DNA from: a virus
Direction: 5' to 3' (one strand)
IMG/VR virus record: IMGVR_UViG_3300007363_000044
Coordinates: 1 to 38,202 of that record
Length of the DNA: 38,202 bases
Both the position numbers and the translations under genes were made by a program. Positions 28,092 to 36,053 of this stretch are shown one piece after another (within the stretch, counting starts at the first letter, position 1; the number at the start of each line of letters is the position of its first letter). Below the pieces are notes generated by a model. That model was not told the DNA's origin. It did no database searches and saw only the letters and a program-made list of their open reading frames with translations.

Positions 28092-29015
28092 TCACGCGAC
28101 GTTGCGATTCCAGACGATCGCCGCGGCGTCGCTGGAGTCGTACATGGCCTCGAAGTTCAGCGTGACCATGTGGGTGCCGGTGGCGCCCGGGTCGTCGACG
28201 TCGGGATTGCTCACGACGCAGTTCGACAGGACCAGCTGGTCCTTGTAGTTCGCCTCCGAGCCGATCGTGAGGTCGAGCGTCAGCGCGCCGGTCGGCGTGA
28301 CGAACGTCGAGTAATCGGCCAGCGCGGAGAAGTAGAACGTGACCGAGCCGGTCACCGAGAACAGGCCCAGCCCGATCGCGTGCGGGTCGACCGAGCCCCA
28401 GGCGTGCTGCGGGGACAGGCTGTTGCTGATGTTCAGGTTCAGCGCGGTCACCTTCGGGGTGGTCAGGCCGAACAGGTCGTTCACCGTGATGTCGGCCGGG
28501 GTCACCGGCGCGTAGCCCGGCGTGGGCGCGGCGTAGGTGGAGCTGGCGATCGCCGTCGTGGCGGTGCTCTCGCTGAGCGCCTGCAGGCCGAAGACCATCT
28601 GGCCCGGCTCGCCGTTGCGCAGCGCGATCGACAGCGAGTCGACCATGCAGCCCAGCGTGCGGCGGTAGGGGTCCGTGGCGCCGCCTTCGAACTTCTCCTC
28701 GAGGGTGAAGAACTTCTTCGTCGAGCCGTTCTTCAGGACGTCGGTCGACCAGGCGCCGCACAGCGCCGACTCGAGCAGGATGTCGGTCGCCGCGTCGCGC
28801 GAGAACGGGATCTCGATCGAGCGGCCGAAGCTGGCGAGGTTCTTGTAGAAGTTCGCCATCGCACGGTCGGGCCGGCGCTCCGGCGAGCGGGAGGCGCCAC
28901 GCTGCGCGCCGCCGGAGACGCGGGTGTCGCGGAGCAGCTTGAAGGCGGGCGAGCTGGGCGTGGTGCCCTGGGTGACCTCGGCGATCACCGCCGACTGTTT
29001 GTTCGCAGAGTCCAT
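28092..29015 (-). CDS. major tail tube protein
   Basis: The 307-residue protein opens with SANKQSAVIAEVTQGTTPSS and contains SIEIPFSRDAATDILLESAL and TGSVTFYFSALADYSTFVTP. This pattern is typical of phage tail tube proteins, which carry a beta-sandwich fold and an extended arm. It ends with MVTLNFEAMYDSSDAAAIVW. AGGAG lies 9 nt before ATG 29015, and a terminator-like hairpin precedes it at 29044-29066. It forms the tube around the tape measure protein. Confidence 0.85.
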   Translation of the reverse strand: MDSANKQSAVIAEVTQGTTPSSPAFKLLRDTRVSGGAQRGASRSPERRPDRAMANFYKNLASFGRSIEIPFSRDAATDILLESALCGAWSTDVLKNGSTKKFFTLEEKFEGGATDPYRRTLGCMVDSLSIALRNGEPGQMVFGLQALSESTATTAIASSTYAAPTPGYAPVTPADITVNDLFGLTTPKVTALNLNISNSLSPQHAWGSVDPHAIGLGLFSVTGSVTFYFSALADYSTFVTPTGALTLDLTIGSEANYKDQLVLSNCVVSNPDVDDPGATGTHMVTLNFEAMYDSSDAAAIVWNRNVA

Positions 29016-29043
29016 TTTGCGGTGCTCCTAGGTTTGGGACATG

Positions 29044-29066
29044 AAAAAGCCGCCCGGATGGGCGGC
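29044..29066 (-). terminator. terminator-like hairpin before tail tube gene
   Basis: On the minus strand GCCGCCC-ATCC-GGGCGGC is followed directly by TTTTT. It sits in the gap between the tail terminator-like gene and the tail tube gene. Since the tail genes beyond it are required, it is probably leaky or antiterminated. It could also define the 3' end of processed message. Confidence 0.7.
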
Positions 29067-29091
29067 GGTCGGTCGGTGTCAGGGTCGGCGG

Positions 29092-29556
29092 TCAGCCGAC
29101 GTTGAAGATCTCGTAGCCCAGCGCCAGCGACTCGACCCACATGCCGGCCTCGTCCTGCCCGCCGCCCATAGGCGCGGTGTCGGTGATGCGGCACTGCAGC
29201 GAGCCGACGGCAAACCGGCGCATGCGAAAGCGGCTGCGCACGGTGGCGAGGTAGCCCTCGGCGAGGTCGCGCACCGTCGTGCCGGCGCGCAGGCGGGTCA
29301 CGGCGCGGATCGTTACCTGCCCCTGCTCGAGGTGGAGGTTCGCGCCGGGGGCGCCGAACGTGTACTGGGCCTCCGTGGCGCCCGGAAACTCGATCTCAAA
29401 GTGGCCCTGCGCCGAGCTCGCGGCGTCGGCGGCCGGCGGGGCCGGCTGCTCGGTGGTGTTCTGCACGTCCTTCACCGTCCAGGGGATCGCCGGCGTGATC
29501 GCCAGCACGGTGGTGAGCTCGCTGCGGAAGGCGTCGCGGAGGGGGTCACCGGCCAT
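29092..29556 (-). CDS. tail terminator-like protein (DUF4128 type)
   Basis: The 154-residue protein has the layout of tail terminator/completion proteins: an N-terminal helix (DPLRDAFRSELTTVLA), a variable middle rich in Pro/Ala, a central beta segment with NLHLEQGQVTIRAVTRLRAG, and a C-terminal ESLALGYEIFNVG. These form the ring that ends tube polymerisation and joins it to the head. Position between the HK97 gp10-like gene and the tail tube gene agrees. GAGG precedes ATG 29556. Confidence 0.65.
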   Translation of the reverse strand: MAGDPLRDAFRSELTTVLAITPAIPWTVKDVQNTTEQPAPPAADAASSAQGHFEIEFPGATEAQYTFGAPGANLHLEQGQVTIRAVTRLRAGTTVRDLAEGYLATVRSRFRMRRFAVGSLQCRITDTAPMGGGQDEAGMWVESLALGYEIFNVG

Positions 29557-29563
29557 GTGCGCC

Positions 29564-30247
29564 TCAATTCGGTAGGCCGCTCGGCCGCTTGAAGAACTGG
29601 ATCGCCGGGTAGACCTGGTCGCGCAGCACCCGCTTCGCGCTCTTGCTGCCGCCCGACTTGCCCCAGACCTTCAGGCCGGTGTCCAGCTTCACGTATTTGA
29701 AGTCGAAGAACATGCTCTTGCCGTACCGCTGCACCAGGGCGCGGACGACGGGCTGGTAGACGCCCGCCTTCGCCTGCTTGCTCAGCGCCTTGCGCGCGCC
29801 GCGGCCGGTCTTCTTGTTCGCCCTCGCCGCCTCGATCTTGCGGGCGTAGGGCTGCGGGTTGACGATCTGCACCCGGTCGATCGGCCCGGCCCGGCGCAGC
29901 GCCTGCCAGATGTTGCCCTCGATCTCCTGCCCGTTCAGCAGCACCGCGTGGGACTGCGCGTAGCGGCCGGTCAGCACGGGGCTGCGCTTCTGCAGCTCCG
30001 TCAGCGCCCAGCGCACGGCGTCGGCCAGCGCGGTGTTCGCGATGAACTCGATCTTGCCGAAGGGCTTCACCAGCCCGTAGTCGCGCCGCGGCATGCCGTC
30101 GGTGACGACCACCGGCGCGGCGTCGAAGCCCCGCTTGACCTCCTGTCGCAGCGCCTCCTCGGCGGTGCGGATCGTGGCCGCCTTCACCCACTCGCCGATC
30201 GACTTGCCGTCCAGCGGGCGGCCGATGTTCTCGACCGTGATGCCCAC
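29564..30247 (-). CDS. HK97 gp10-like tail completion protein
   Basis: The 227-residue protein starts at GTG 30247, sharing one base with the previous TAG. It includes RWALTELQKRSPVLTGRYAQ, which has the S-P-V-x-T-G-R/x-x-x-x-S pattern of HK97 gp10-type neck proteins. A basic stretch (AARANKKTGRGARKALSKQA) and an aromatic segment YGKSMFFDFKYVK follow. It is longer than the usual 130-170 residues because of the inserted basic segment. A role at the head-tail interface is expected. Confidence 0.65.
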   Translation of the reverse strand: MGITVENIGRPLDGKSIGEWVKAATIRTAEEALRQEVKRGFDAAPVVVTDGMPRRDYGLVKPFGKIEFIANTALADAVRWALTELQKRSPVLTGRYAQSHAVLLNGQEIEGNIWQALRRAGPIDRVQIVNPQPYARKIEAARANKKTGRGARKALSKQAKAGVYQPVVRALVQRYGKSMFFDFKYVKLDTGLKVWGKSGGSKSAKRVLRDQVYPAIQFFKRPSGLPN

Positions 30248-30567
30248 TAGCCCATGACCTCCAGCTCGTAGAGCGCGACCGCGCCGCCATCGCCGAGCGG
30301 CCGCACGTCGACGATCGCGCGCACCCGCCCGCCGACCGTCAGGGTGTCGGTGGTCGTGGGCACCTTGCTTGCCCAGGCCGAGGCGTCGAGCTCGGCGGTG
30401 CCGATCTTTACCCGGAACCGCTGCTGTTCGGCCGAGCCGCCGGTCTCCTCGGTGGTCCCGATCAGCCGCTTGCCCATCACCGCAATCGACGTGTGCGAGG
30501 CACGCGCCAGCGTCATGGTCTCGCCGTGCTCGGCCAGCACCGCGGCGACCGTCTCGGCGAGCGTCAC
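30247..30567 (-). CDS. head-tail joining / head closure protein
   Basis: The 106-residue protein starts at GTG 30567, overlapping the connector stop (GTGA). It is beta-rich (segments VPTTTDTLTVGGRVRAIVDV and GAVALYELEVMG), as are head-closure proteins of the HK97 gp7/SPP1 gp16 type. The assignment is mostly by size, fold impression and order: connector, closure, gp10-like, terminator. Confidence 0.6.
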   Translation of the reverse strand: MTLAETVAAVLAEHGETMTLARASHTSIAVMGKRLIGTTEETGGSAEQQRFRVKIGTAELDASAWASKVPTTTDTLTVGGRVRAIVDVRPLGDGGAVALYELEVMG

Positions 30568-31193
30568 GCCCCTACCCTGCGGTACGGCGCCAGCGCGCCC
30601 TCGACCTGCGCCAGCAGCCCGGACTTGCCCATGCTGTCACCGCCGCCGACCGAGTAGGTCGCCTGGTAGACGTCTGGGACCGAGAACGACCGCAGGTTCG
30701 GGTCGCGACCGGAAGCCATGTACTGCGACTTCGCCTGCTCGATCGCCGCGCGCTGGATGTCGGCCGGCAGGTCGTCTGGCAGCCCGTAGCCGCCGACGTA
30801 GGAGACCGTGATGGCCGCGGCGTCCGACCACCAGATGCGGTCGCCGTCGCTCAGCCGCCAGAGCTGGCCGGTCGCCTCGTCGAGCTCGTAGTCGTCGGTG
30901 GTCAGTTCGGTGCCGGCCTCGATCACCTCGAGGACTTCGACCACCGGGCAGCGCGACAGCCGCAGCACCTCGCCGCGGGGCGACCGGAAGTGGTCGGTCA
31001 CGTCCTCCTCGGCCAGCACCCGGTCGAGGAAGCGGTCGATCAGCCCGGAGGCCTGCAGGATGGCAGCCTCCATGCGGGCGGTCTGCTCGTCGGTCGGCGT
31101 GACGCCCATCTCGTCGAAGACCGTCGTGGCCTCGACCAGCGCGCGGCTCGTCGCGGCGTTGTCGACGACGGTGCGGTAAGGCTGCGCGGCCAT
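30564..31193 (-). CDS. head-tail connector (HK97 gp6-like)
   Basis: The 209-residue protein includes VTPTDEQTARMEAAILQASG, then LIDRFLDRVLAEEDVTDHFR, the DYELDEATGQLWRLSDG turn and a strand region ending AAITVSYVGGYGLPDDLPAD. This is the characteristic sequence shape of gp6-type connectors, with a final helix block beginning IQRAAIEQAKSQYMA. It forms the ring below the portal. ATG 31193 lies 2 nt after the stop of the collagen-like gene and has no strong ribosome site, so coupling is likely. Confidence 0.8.
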   Translation of the reverse strand: MAAQPYRTVVDNAATSRALVEATTVFDEMGVTPTDEQTARMEAAILQASGLIDRFLDRVLAEEDVTDHFRSPRGEVLRLSRCPVVEVLEVIEAGTELTTDDYELDEATGQLWRLSDGDRIWWSDAAAITVSYVGGYGLPDDLPADIQRAAIEQAKSQYMASGRDPNLRSFSVPDVYQATYSVGGGDSMGKSGLLAQVEGALAPYRRVGA

Positions 31194-31195
31194 GG

Positions 31196-32083
31196 CTACC
31201 GGCCGATCGCGGCCAGCACGCGGGCGAAGTCGCCCTGCACCCTGCTGCCGTCTGCGTTCTCGATCGTCACCATGCCCGTCTCGTCCAGGTCGATGCTGGC
31301 CACCGGCGGGCCCGGCGGGCCACGGTCGCCCTTGACCGAGTCGCCCTTCTCGCCCGGTCGGCCGGGTTTGCCGCGCATGGCCAGCAGCTGCCAGCCATCG
31401 CCCGGGCACGGGCCGGGATCGTCGCGGCGCGCCACGAAGGCCCCGCCGTCCAGCGCCACGATGTCGAGGCGCGCGTAGGTCTCGTCCGGCGACCAGGTGG
31501 CGCGGGGGTTCAGCGAGCGGCCATCGGCGCCGTCGCGCCCGGCTGCCACGATGCAGGTCCAGTCCTCGTGCGGCGGCGCCTTGCCGGTGTCGCGGGCCGC
31601 CTGCCACACGCCGCCGGCCAACGTCACGACCTCGGCCTCGCGATAAACCCGGTCCTGCCACTCGGCCACGCGGGGCAGCTTGCCGGGTGCGCCCTCGGCG
31701 CCACGCTCGCCGGCCGCGCCGGGTTCGCCGCGCTCGCCCTGCGGGCCGATCGGCCCCGGCTCGCCGCGCTCGCCCCGCGGGCCGAGCTCGCCGGCCGGAC
31801 CCTGTTCGCCAGGGGCTCCATCCTTCACCTCAGCCAGCCGGGCCTCGATCTTGGCGCGCAGTTCGGCCTCGAGCTCGACGACGCGGGCACGCAGGCCGGC
31901 GACCGTCTCCCGCGCCTGCGCCTCGATCACCTCGCGCTCGCGGCGCCACTCGCGGCGCAGGTCGGCGATGACCTGGCCCAGCGCCTCGCGCAGCGAATCA
32001 GGCAGCTGCACGGCGGTCGAACTCGTCGGCGGCGTTGAGGAGCGACCGAGCGGAGAAATCGACGGCGCGGGGTTCGCTGTCAT
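31196..32083 (-). CDS. collagen-like head-module protein
   Basis: The 295-residue protein has an N-terminal coiled coil (residues 30-87, [20 protein letters not shown]) and then 15 uninterrupted Gly-X-Y triplets (89-133, with [12 protein letters not shown]). A middle region with two carbohydrate-binding-like units follows ([16 protein letters not shown]; a second with [20 protein letters not shown]). A second Gly-X-Y block (238-260) leads into a C-terminal domain. The coiled coil may set trimer register for a collagen triple helix. ATG 32083 has GAGGGCCC just upstream and overlaps the portal gene by 86 nt. Position between portal and connector suggests a head or neck fibre rather than a tail fibre. 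Confidence 0.8.
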   Translation of the reverse strand: MTANPAPSISPLGRSSTPPTSSTAVQLPDSLREALGQVIADLRREWRREREVIEAQARETVAGLRARVVELEAELRAKIEARLAEVKDGAPGEQGPAGELGPRGERGEPGPIGPQGERGEPGAAGERGAEGAPGKLPRVAEWQDRVYREAEVVTLAGGVWQAARDTGKAPPHEDWTCIVAAGRDGADGRSLNPRATWSPDETYARLDIVALDGGAFVARRDDPGPCPGDGWQLLAMRGKPGRPGEKGDSVKGDRGPPGPPVASIDLDETGMVTIENADGSRVQGDFARVLAAIGR

Positions 32084-33413
32084 TTGGGCCCTCGGCTTCT
32101 GGATTGTGGGGAGGCTCGGGCGCGGCGGGCGCGGCGGGCGGCGGCGGCGCGGCCGGCGGGGTGGGCTCCATCTCCGCGCCGTAGCTCAGCGGGACGACCT
32201 GCTGCTGGACACGCGGCTCGGCGCCGACGCCGCCCGGGACCGCCGGCAGGTCTTCCTCGGCGCGGGCCTCGTCGGGGCTGTAGATGCCGCTGAGAACGCC
32301 GCGGGCGAGGCCCTCGATCCGGTCCTTGAAGGCCGAGCGCATCAGCGCGCGGGTGTCCAGCTCGAGGTACTCGTCCGGCATGCCCTTCAGGTCGAACAGA
32401 AGCCCAAAGGCTTCTTCGATATGGTTCAACGCGAAGCCGAGGCCGCGGGCCTTCCAGGACGCCATCAGCGCCTCGGTGCTGGCGAACGGCGTTCCGCCGA
32501 TTCCCAGCACCTGCAGCGGCATCTGGAACGCCAGCGCGACGTCCTCCTGGCTGATCTTCAGAAGATCGGCCAGCTGGTTGTCGTTGGCGTTCGTGATCAC
32601 CGGCTTCGCCTTCAGGCCCCAGGCGAGGATCGGCGTGCCGCCGGCATTTTCGCCCTGCGTCTGCTCGTTCCAGCTCGCCCGGAGATCCCGGACCTGGTCG
32701 CGGGTCAGCTGCGCCTCGGTCTCCAGCATGAACGAGGGCCGCGCCTGGTTGAGGTAGAACGTGACCTGCTGGCTCATGGCCGCGCCGGCGAGCGCGAGCG
32801 ACAGCTGGTTCGCCAGCAGCGGCGAGACCCCTTTTAGCGGGTGCGTCGGGGTGTGCAGGCGGACGTGCAGGACGTCGCGGGCCGGGATGGCGCGGGACAG
32901 ATCGAAGCGGCGCTCGGCGACGTCGTTGCCGTAGAGCGCGTAGAAGATCTCGCCGGTCGACGACACGCCGGCGCGGCCGTTGCGCATCAGGTGCAGCTCG
33001 GCGATCTCGAAGCGGTCGTTCCTGACGGCATAGGCGAACGCCTCGCCGTCCGAGTACAGCCGGCGGGTCAGGTTGAGCAGGAAGTCCGAGAGGCTCTGGT
33101 AGTCGTTCGGCCGCCGCAGCACGCGGCTCAGCGCCGACGTGGTCACCCGCTCGCGCCCGCCATTCGGCAGCTTGCGCCAGTGGTCGCCGGGGCACATGGC
33201 GATCGTCTGGCTGTATGCGCCGACGCAGGCCTCCACGATCGCCGAGTTGCTGGTGTAGCTCTCGGGCGAGTAGCCGAGCTGCCACCAGTTCGTGAAACGG
33301 CCGGCCGTCGCCGACAGCCAGCCGTCGTTCAGGAGATACGGGCCCGGGCGATAGGCGCCCTCGGCGGCGCGCTTCCGCCAGGGCAGCAGGGCGCGCAGGG
33401 AGGGCAGCTTCAT
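31998..33413 (-). CDS. portal protein, HK97 family
   Basis: The 471-residue protein has HK97-type portal features. The N-terminal half carries [20 protein letters not shown] and [40 protein letters not shown] follows near residue 180, and [20 protein letters not shown] near 305. The C-terminal tail is Pro/Ala-rich and about 75 residues long. It forms the dodecameric DNA channel and head-assembly nucleus. ATG 33413 shares one base with the upstream stop. Unusually, the capsid gene lies upstream of the portal gene here, instead of the common portal-protease-capsid order. Confidence 0.92.
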   Translation of the reverse strand: MKLPSLRALLPWRKRAAEGAYRPGPYLLNDGWLSATAGRFTNWWQLGYSPESYTSNSAIVEACVGAYSQTIAMCPGDHWRKLPNGGRERVTTSALSRVLRRPNDYQSLSDFLLNLTRRLYSDGEAFAYAVRNDRFEIAELHLMRNGRAGVSSTGEIFYALYGNDVAERRFDLSRAIPARDVLHVRLHTPTHPLKGVSPLLANQLSLALAGAAMSQQVTFYLNQARPSFMLETEAQLTRDQVRDLRASWNEQTQGENAGGTPILAWGLKAKPVITNANDNQLADLLKISQEDVALAFQMPLQVLGIGGTPFASTEALMASWKARGLGFALNHIEEAFGLLFDLKGMPDEYLELDTRALMRSAFKDRIEGLARGVLSGIYSPDEARAEEDLPAVPGGVGAEPRVQQQVVPLSYGAEMEPTPPAAPPPPAAPAAPEPPHNPEAEGPNDSEPRAVDFSARSLLNAADEFDRRAAA

Positions 33414-33649
33414 CAGTCGGCCTTGGCGGCGCGCGTGCGGTAGCCGCGGCCGGTCGCGGCCGGCTTCAGCTCGCGGTTGGCGCCGGCGGCCTGCAGGTCG
33501 TCGGCCGACATGGCGCGGCTGCTGGGAACGTCGCCGCGCATCGCCACCGGCGTGCCGCTCTTGTGGACCAGGCGGCCGGAAGCGTCGGGGGCGCAGTCGT
33601 CCGGGTTCGCCGGCTGGCCGTTTTCGAGGACGTACCAGGTGGTGTGCAT
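33413..33649 (-). CDS. hypothetical protein (78 aa)
   Basis: The frame starts at ATG 33649, 6 nt after GGAGG. The N-terminus HTTWYVLENGQPANPDDCAP looks like a small beta domain, and the C-terminus is Arg/Lys-rich. It lies between the decoration-like gene and the portal gene, translationally coupled to the portal. The family is not recognised; a small structural or assembly factor is plausible. Confidence 0.6.
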   Translation of the reverse strand: MHTTWYVLENGQPANPDDCAPDASGRLVHKSGTPVAMRGDVPSSRAMSADDLQAAGANRELKPAATGRGYRTRAAKAD

Positions 33650-33672
33650 GCTGCCTCCGGGAAGTAGGTGAC

Positions 33673-33692
33673 GGGGAGCGCGAACGCTCCCC
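33673..33692. other. tetraloop hairpin between head genes
   Basis: GGGGAGCG-CGAA-CGCTCCCC forms an 8-bp perfect stem; on the minus-strand message the loop is UUCG, an exceptionally stable tetraloop. It lies between the decoration-like gene and the next gene, with no T-run. It probably protects or separates message segments rather than ending transcription. Confidence 0.65.
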
Positions 33693-33699
33693 GCCAAGA

Positions 33700-34083
33700 T
33701 CACAGGCCCTTGCCGTCGTCGACGAGGATGTTGAACGCGCCGGACTTCACGTTGCCGCCCTGGGCGACCACGATCTTGACGCGATCGCGGCTGACCGCGA
33801 CGCGGTCCTGCACGGCGGTGCCGCCGGCGGCGTAGAGCGCGGCCACGCCGGCCGTGCTGTGCGTGGCCTGGCGCGGCGCCTTGACCGCGGCGGCGTTGAC
33901 GTTGGACTCGGTCCAGATCGTCTCGCCGGTCGCCTCGGCGGTGATCGTGAAGTCGACGCCGTCGGCGAAGTCGGTCTTCACGTACTGGATCGAGTGGATG
34001 TAGCCCGACAGGTAGGGCGTGTAGGCCGTGGCGTCGCCACTGGCGTCGGTGGTCACAGCCACCCGGAAACGACGGAGACCCAT
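33700..34083 (-). CDS. putative head decoration protein
   Basis: The 127-residue protein is beta-rich (FRVAVTTDASGDATAYTPYL, DFTITAEATGETIWTESNVN, DRVKIVVAQGGNVKSGAFNI). It follows directly after the capsid gene, where decoration or stabilising proteins are usually encoded. AGAGG lies 8 nt before ATG 34083. It is bracketed by two UUCG-tetraloop hairpins (34116-34137 and 33673-33692), which hints at abundant, separately stabilised message. The decoration role is inferred from position and size. Confidence 0.55.
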   Translation of the reverse strand: MGLRRFRVAVTTDASGDATAYTPYLSGYIHSIQYVKTDFADGVDFTITAEATGETIWTESNVNAAAVKAPRQATHSTAGVAALYAAGGTAVQDRVAVSRDRVKIVVAQGGNVKSGAFNILVDDGKGL

Positions 34084-34115
34084 GAGGGCACCTCTTGTGT
34101 TGAAGATGACGAAAT

Positions 34116-34137
34116 AGAGGGCGCCGAAGCGCCCTCT
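34116..34137 (-). terminator. strong hairpin after the capsid gene
   Basis: On the minus strand AGAGGGCGC-TTCG-GCGCCCTCT is a perfect 9-bp stem with a UUCG loop, followed by ATTTCG, which is a poor T-run. It sits just after the capsid stop. It may be a partial terminator or a 3' stabiliser that raises capsid yield relative to downstream genes. Confidence 0.6.
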
Positions 34138-34164
34138 GTGGGGTTCATGGTCGGATGGCTACGC

Positions 34165-36039
34165 TCAGTAGCTGGTGCCGTTGATCCACTGCACCATGCC
34201 GCTGCGGCGCATCTTCCAGCTGACGTCCATCAGCATGCGGACGCCGATGCTGGCGGTCTGCCACAGCGAGCGCACCGGGTCGGCCGTGGTCGGGCCGGTG
34301 CCGCTCACGATCTCGAGCGGCGTGGTGTCCTCCATGTGGATGGTCGCCTGCTCGCTGACGTCGAACTCCGGCATGTCGCCGAGCGCGGTCGCCAGGTCGG
34401 AGTTGCGGATCGCGATCAGGCGCGCCGCGGTGGCGTTGGTCGACTCGACGATCGTGACCCGCTTGCGGATCTCGTCGAACCAGCCGGGGTTGCCGACCGG
34501 GCCGGCCATCAGCGAGATCGCGAGACCCTGGGCCGGGTTCATGATCACGGTGATGTTGTCGGCCCCGTTCGCCGAGATGAACGGTGCCAGCAGCGCCTTG
34601 AAGTCCTCGATCACCGCCTGGTAGTCACCGCCGGCGTAGCCGGTGGCCGCCGCCGAGACGCCGTTCAGGAGTCCGGCCGGACGGGCCGAGTCTGCCGCCG
34701 TCGCGTCCAGGACCAGCGGGTCGAGCGTCGACCCGGTGTCCTCGAGGATGGCCTGGCGCACCAGCGCCTCGATCGCCGGCGTGCTGCGCTTGGCCAGCTC
34801 GCGGGAGAACGGGACGACGATGCCCAGCTTCTTCGCCGTCATGGTCGTGGCGGCCGTGGTGATGCGACCGACCTTGATCGGCGATCCCTCGGCGACGAAG
34901 CCACCGCCGGCGCCGCCGGCGGTGCGGCTCGGCATGGAGGCGGTGCCCACGCCGTCGAACGACAGGCGGATGCCGCGGTCGCGCAGCGCCGGGTACACCG
35001 AGTAGGGCTGCAGGGCCTGCAGGAAGTCGGCGTAGGCCGTCTGCACCAGCTCCGAGGCCCAGCCCGACACCGTCGTGGTGCCGATCGTCTGGTCGGCGCG
35101 GGTGAACACCGCCGTCGCCTCGTGGCCCGGGTACCGCTCCTGCAGCACCTGGTCGATCGGCTTCTTCGCGAAGTGCGAGACGCCGCGGACCAGCGCCGCG
35201 CGGGTGATCAGGTCGAAGCCGTTGATGCCCTTCAGCGGGCTGCCGAGCGGGGCCCGGGCGATCGCCGGGGCGCCGCCGGTCTCGCGCTCGATCTCGGTGC
35301 CGAGCTTGGCCTCCGAGGCCTTGAGCACGTTCACGGTGCGCTCGGCGAGGCCGATGTCGTTCGTGGCCTGCTCGATCGCGTCGAGGTCGAGGTCGTCGGC
35401 CGCGTTCAGCTCGGCGAGCTTGTCGCGCTTCAGGTTCAGTTCGTTCTGCGCATCCACGATGCGCTGGGACAGGGTCTTCTTCATGGCCTTGGGCCTTTCG
35501 GTCTGGGGAGGGTTCGCGGCGGTCTTGCCGGCGTTGCTCACGGTCGCGCGGGCTTCATTGGCGGACTCGCCGAAGACCATGGACAGTGTTTCGGGGGAGA
35601 GGTTCAGCGCCCGGGCCTTCGCCAGCGCGTTGGAGTTCGAGCCGACCGAGACCACCGAGGTCTCCAGCAGCTCCTGCTCGATGAAGTCGAACTGGTCCTT
35701 GCCGGCGACGCCGTACTTCAAGACCGAGAAGCCGACCGACGTCGCGCGCAGGATGCCCTGCTCGACCAGGCTGATGATCTCGTCGATGCGGGCCGACGTG
35801 CCCTTGGCCGCCAGCTTCAACGTGGCCACCAGCTTGTCGCCCTCGACGCGGATGTTCTCCCAGGATCCGATCGGGAAGCGGCCGTCGTGGCCGAACAGCG
35901 CGATCGGGTTCTTCTTGAAGTTCCGCAGGTCCCAGCCCTTCGGGTTGATCCGGGTTCCGTGGCGATCGAGACTGCCGTCCGAGAGGACGAAGTCGAGGCC
36001 CTCGCCGTCCGAGACCGACGTGCGGTGCATGGTCTTCAT
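34165..36039 (-). CDS. prohead protease fused to HK97-type major capsid protein
   Basis: The 624-residue protein joins two normally separate genes. Residues about 1-160 are an S78-type prohead protease, with His51 in LFGHD, Ser101 in RATSVGF and an acid near Glu126. After a linker, Met186 (35484) begins a typical capsid protein: a coiled-coil delta/scaffold region (MKKTLSQRIVDAQNELNLKR), then the HK97-fold core (GFVAEGSPIKVGRITTAATT, VIMNPAQGLAISLMAGPVGN) and a C-terminus ending GMVQWINGTSY. AAGG motifs precede Met186, so internal initiation could supply free capsid protein in excess. GGAG lies before ATG 36039. The protease would cleave itself and the delta domain during head maturation. Confidence 0.88.
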   Translation of the reverse strand: MKTMHRTSVSDGEGLDFVLSDGSLDRHGTRINPKGWDLRNFKKNPIALFGHDGRFPIGSWENIRVEGDKLVATLKLAAKGTSARIDEIISLVEQGILRATSVGFSVLKYGVAGKDQFDFIEQELLETSVVSVGSNSNALAKARALNLSPETLSMVFGESANEARATVSNAGKTAANPPQTERPKAMKKTLSQRIVDAQNELNLKRDKLAELNAADDLDLDAIEQATNDIGLAERTVNVLKASEAKLGTEIERETGGAPAIARAPLGSPLKGINGFDLITRAALVRGVSHFAKKPIDQVLQERYPGHEATAVFTRADQTIGTTTVSGWASELVQTAYADFLQALQPYSVYPALRDRGIRLSFDGVGTASMPSRTAGGAGGGFVAEGSPIKVGRITTAATTMTAKKLGIVVPFSRELAKRSTPAIEALVRQAILEDTGSTLDPLVLDATAADSARPAGLLNGVSAAATGYAGGDYQAVIEDFKALLAPFISANGADNITVIMNPAQGLAISLMAGPVGNPGWFDEIRKRVTIVESTNATAARLIAIRNSDLATALGDMPEFDVSEQATIHMEDTTPLEIVSGTGPTTADPVRSLWQTASIGVRMLMDVSWKMRRSGMVQWINGTSY

Positions 36040-36053
36040 GGTGGTCTCCGTGG

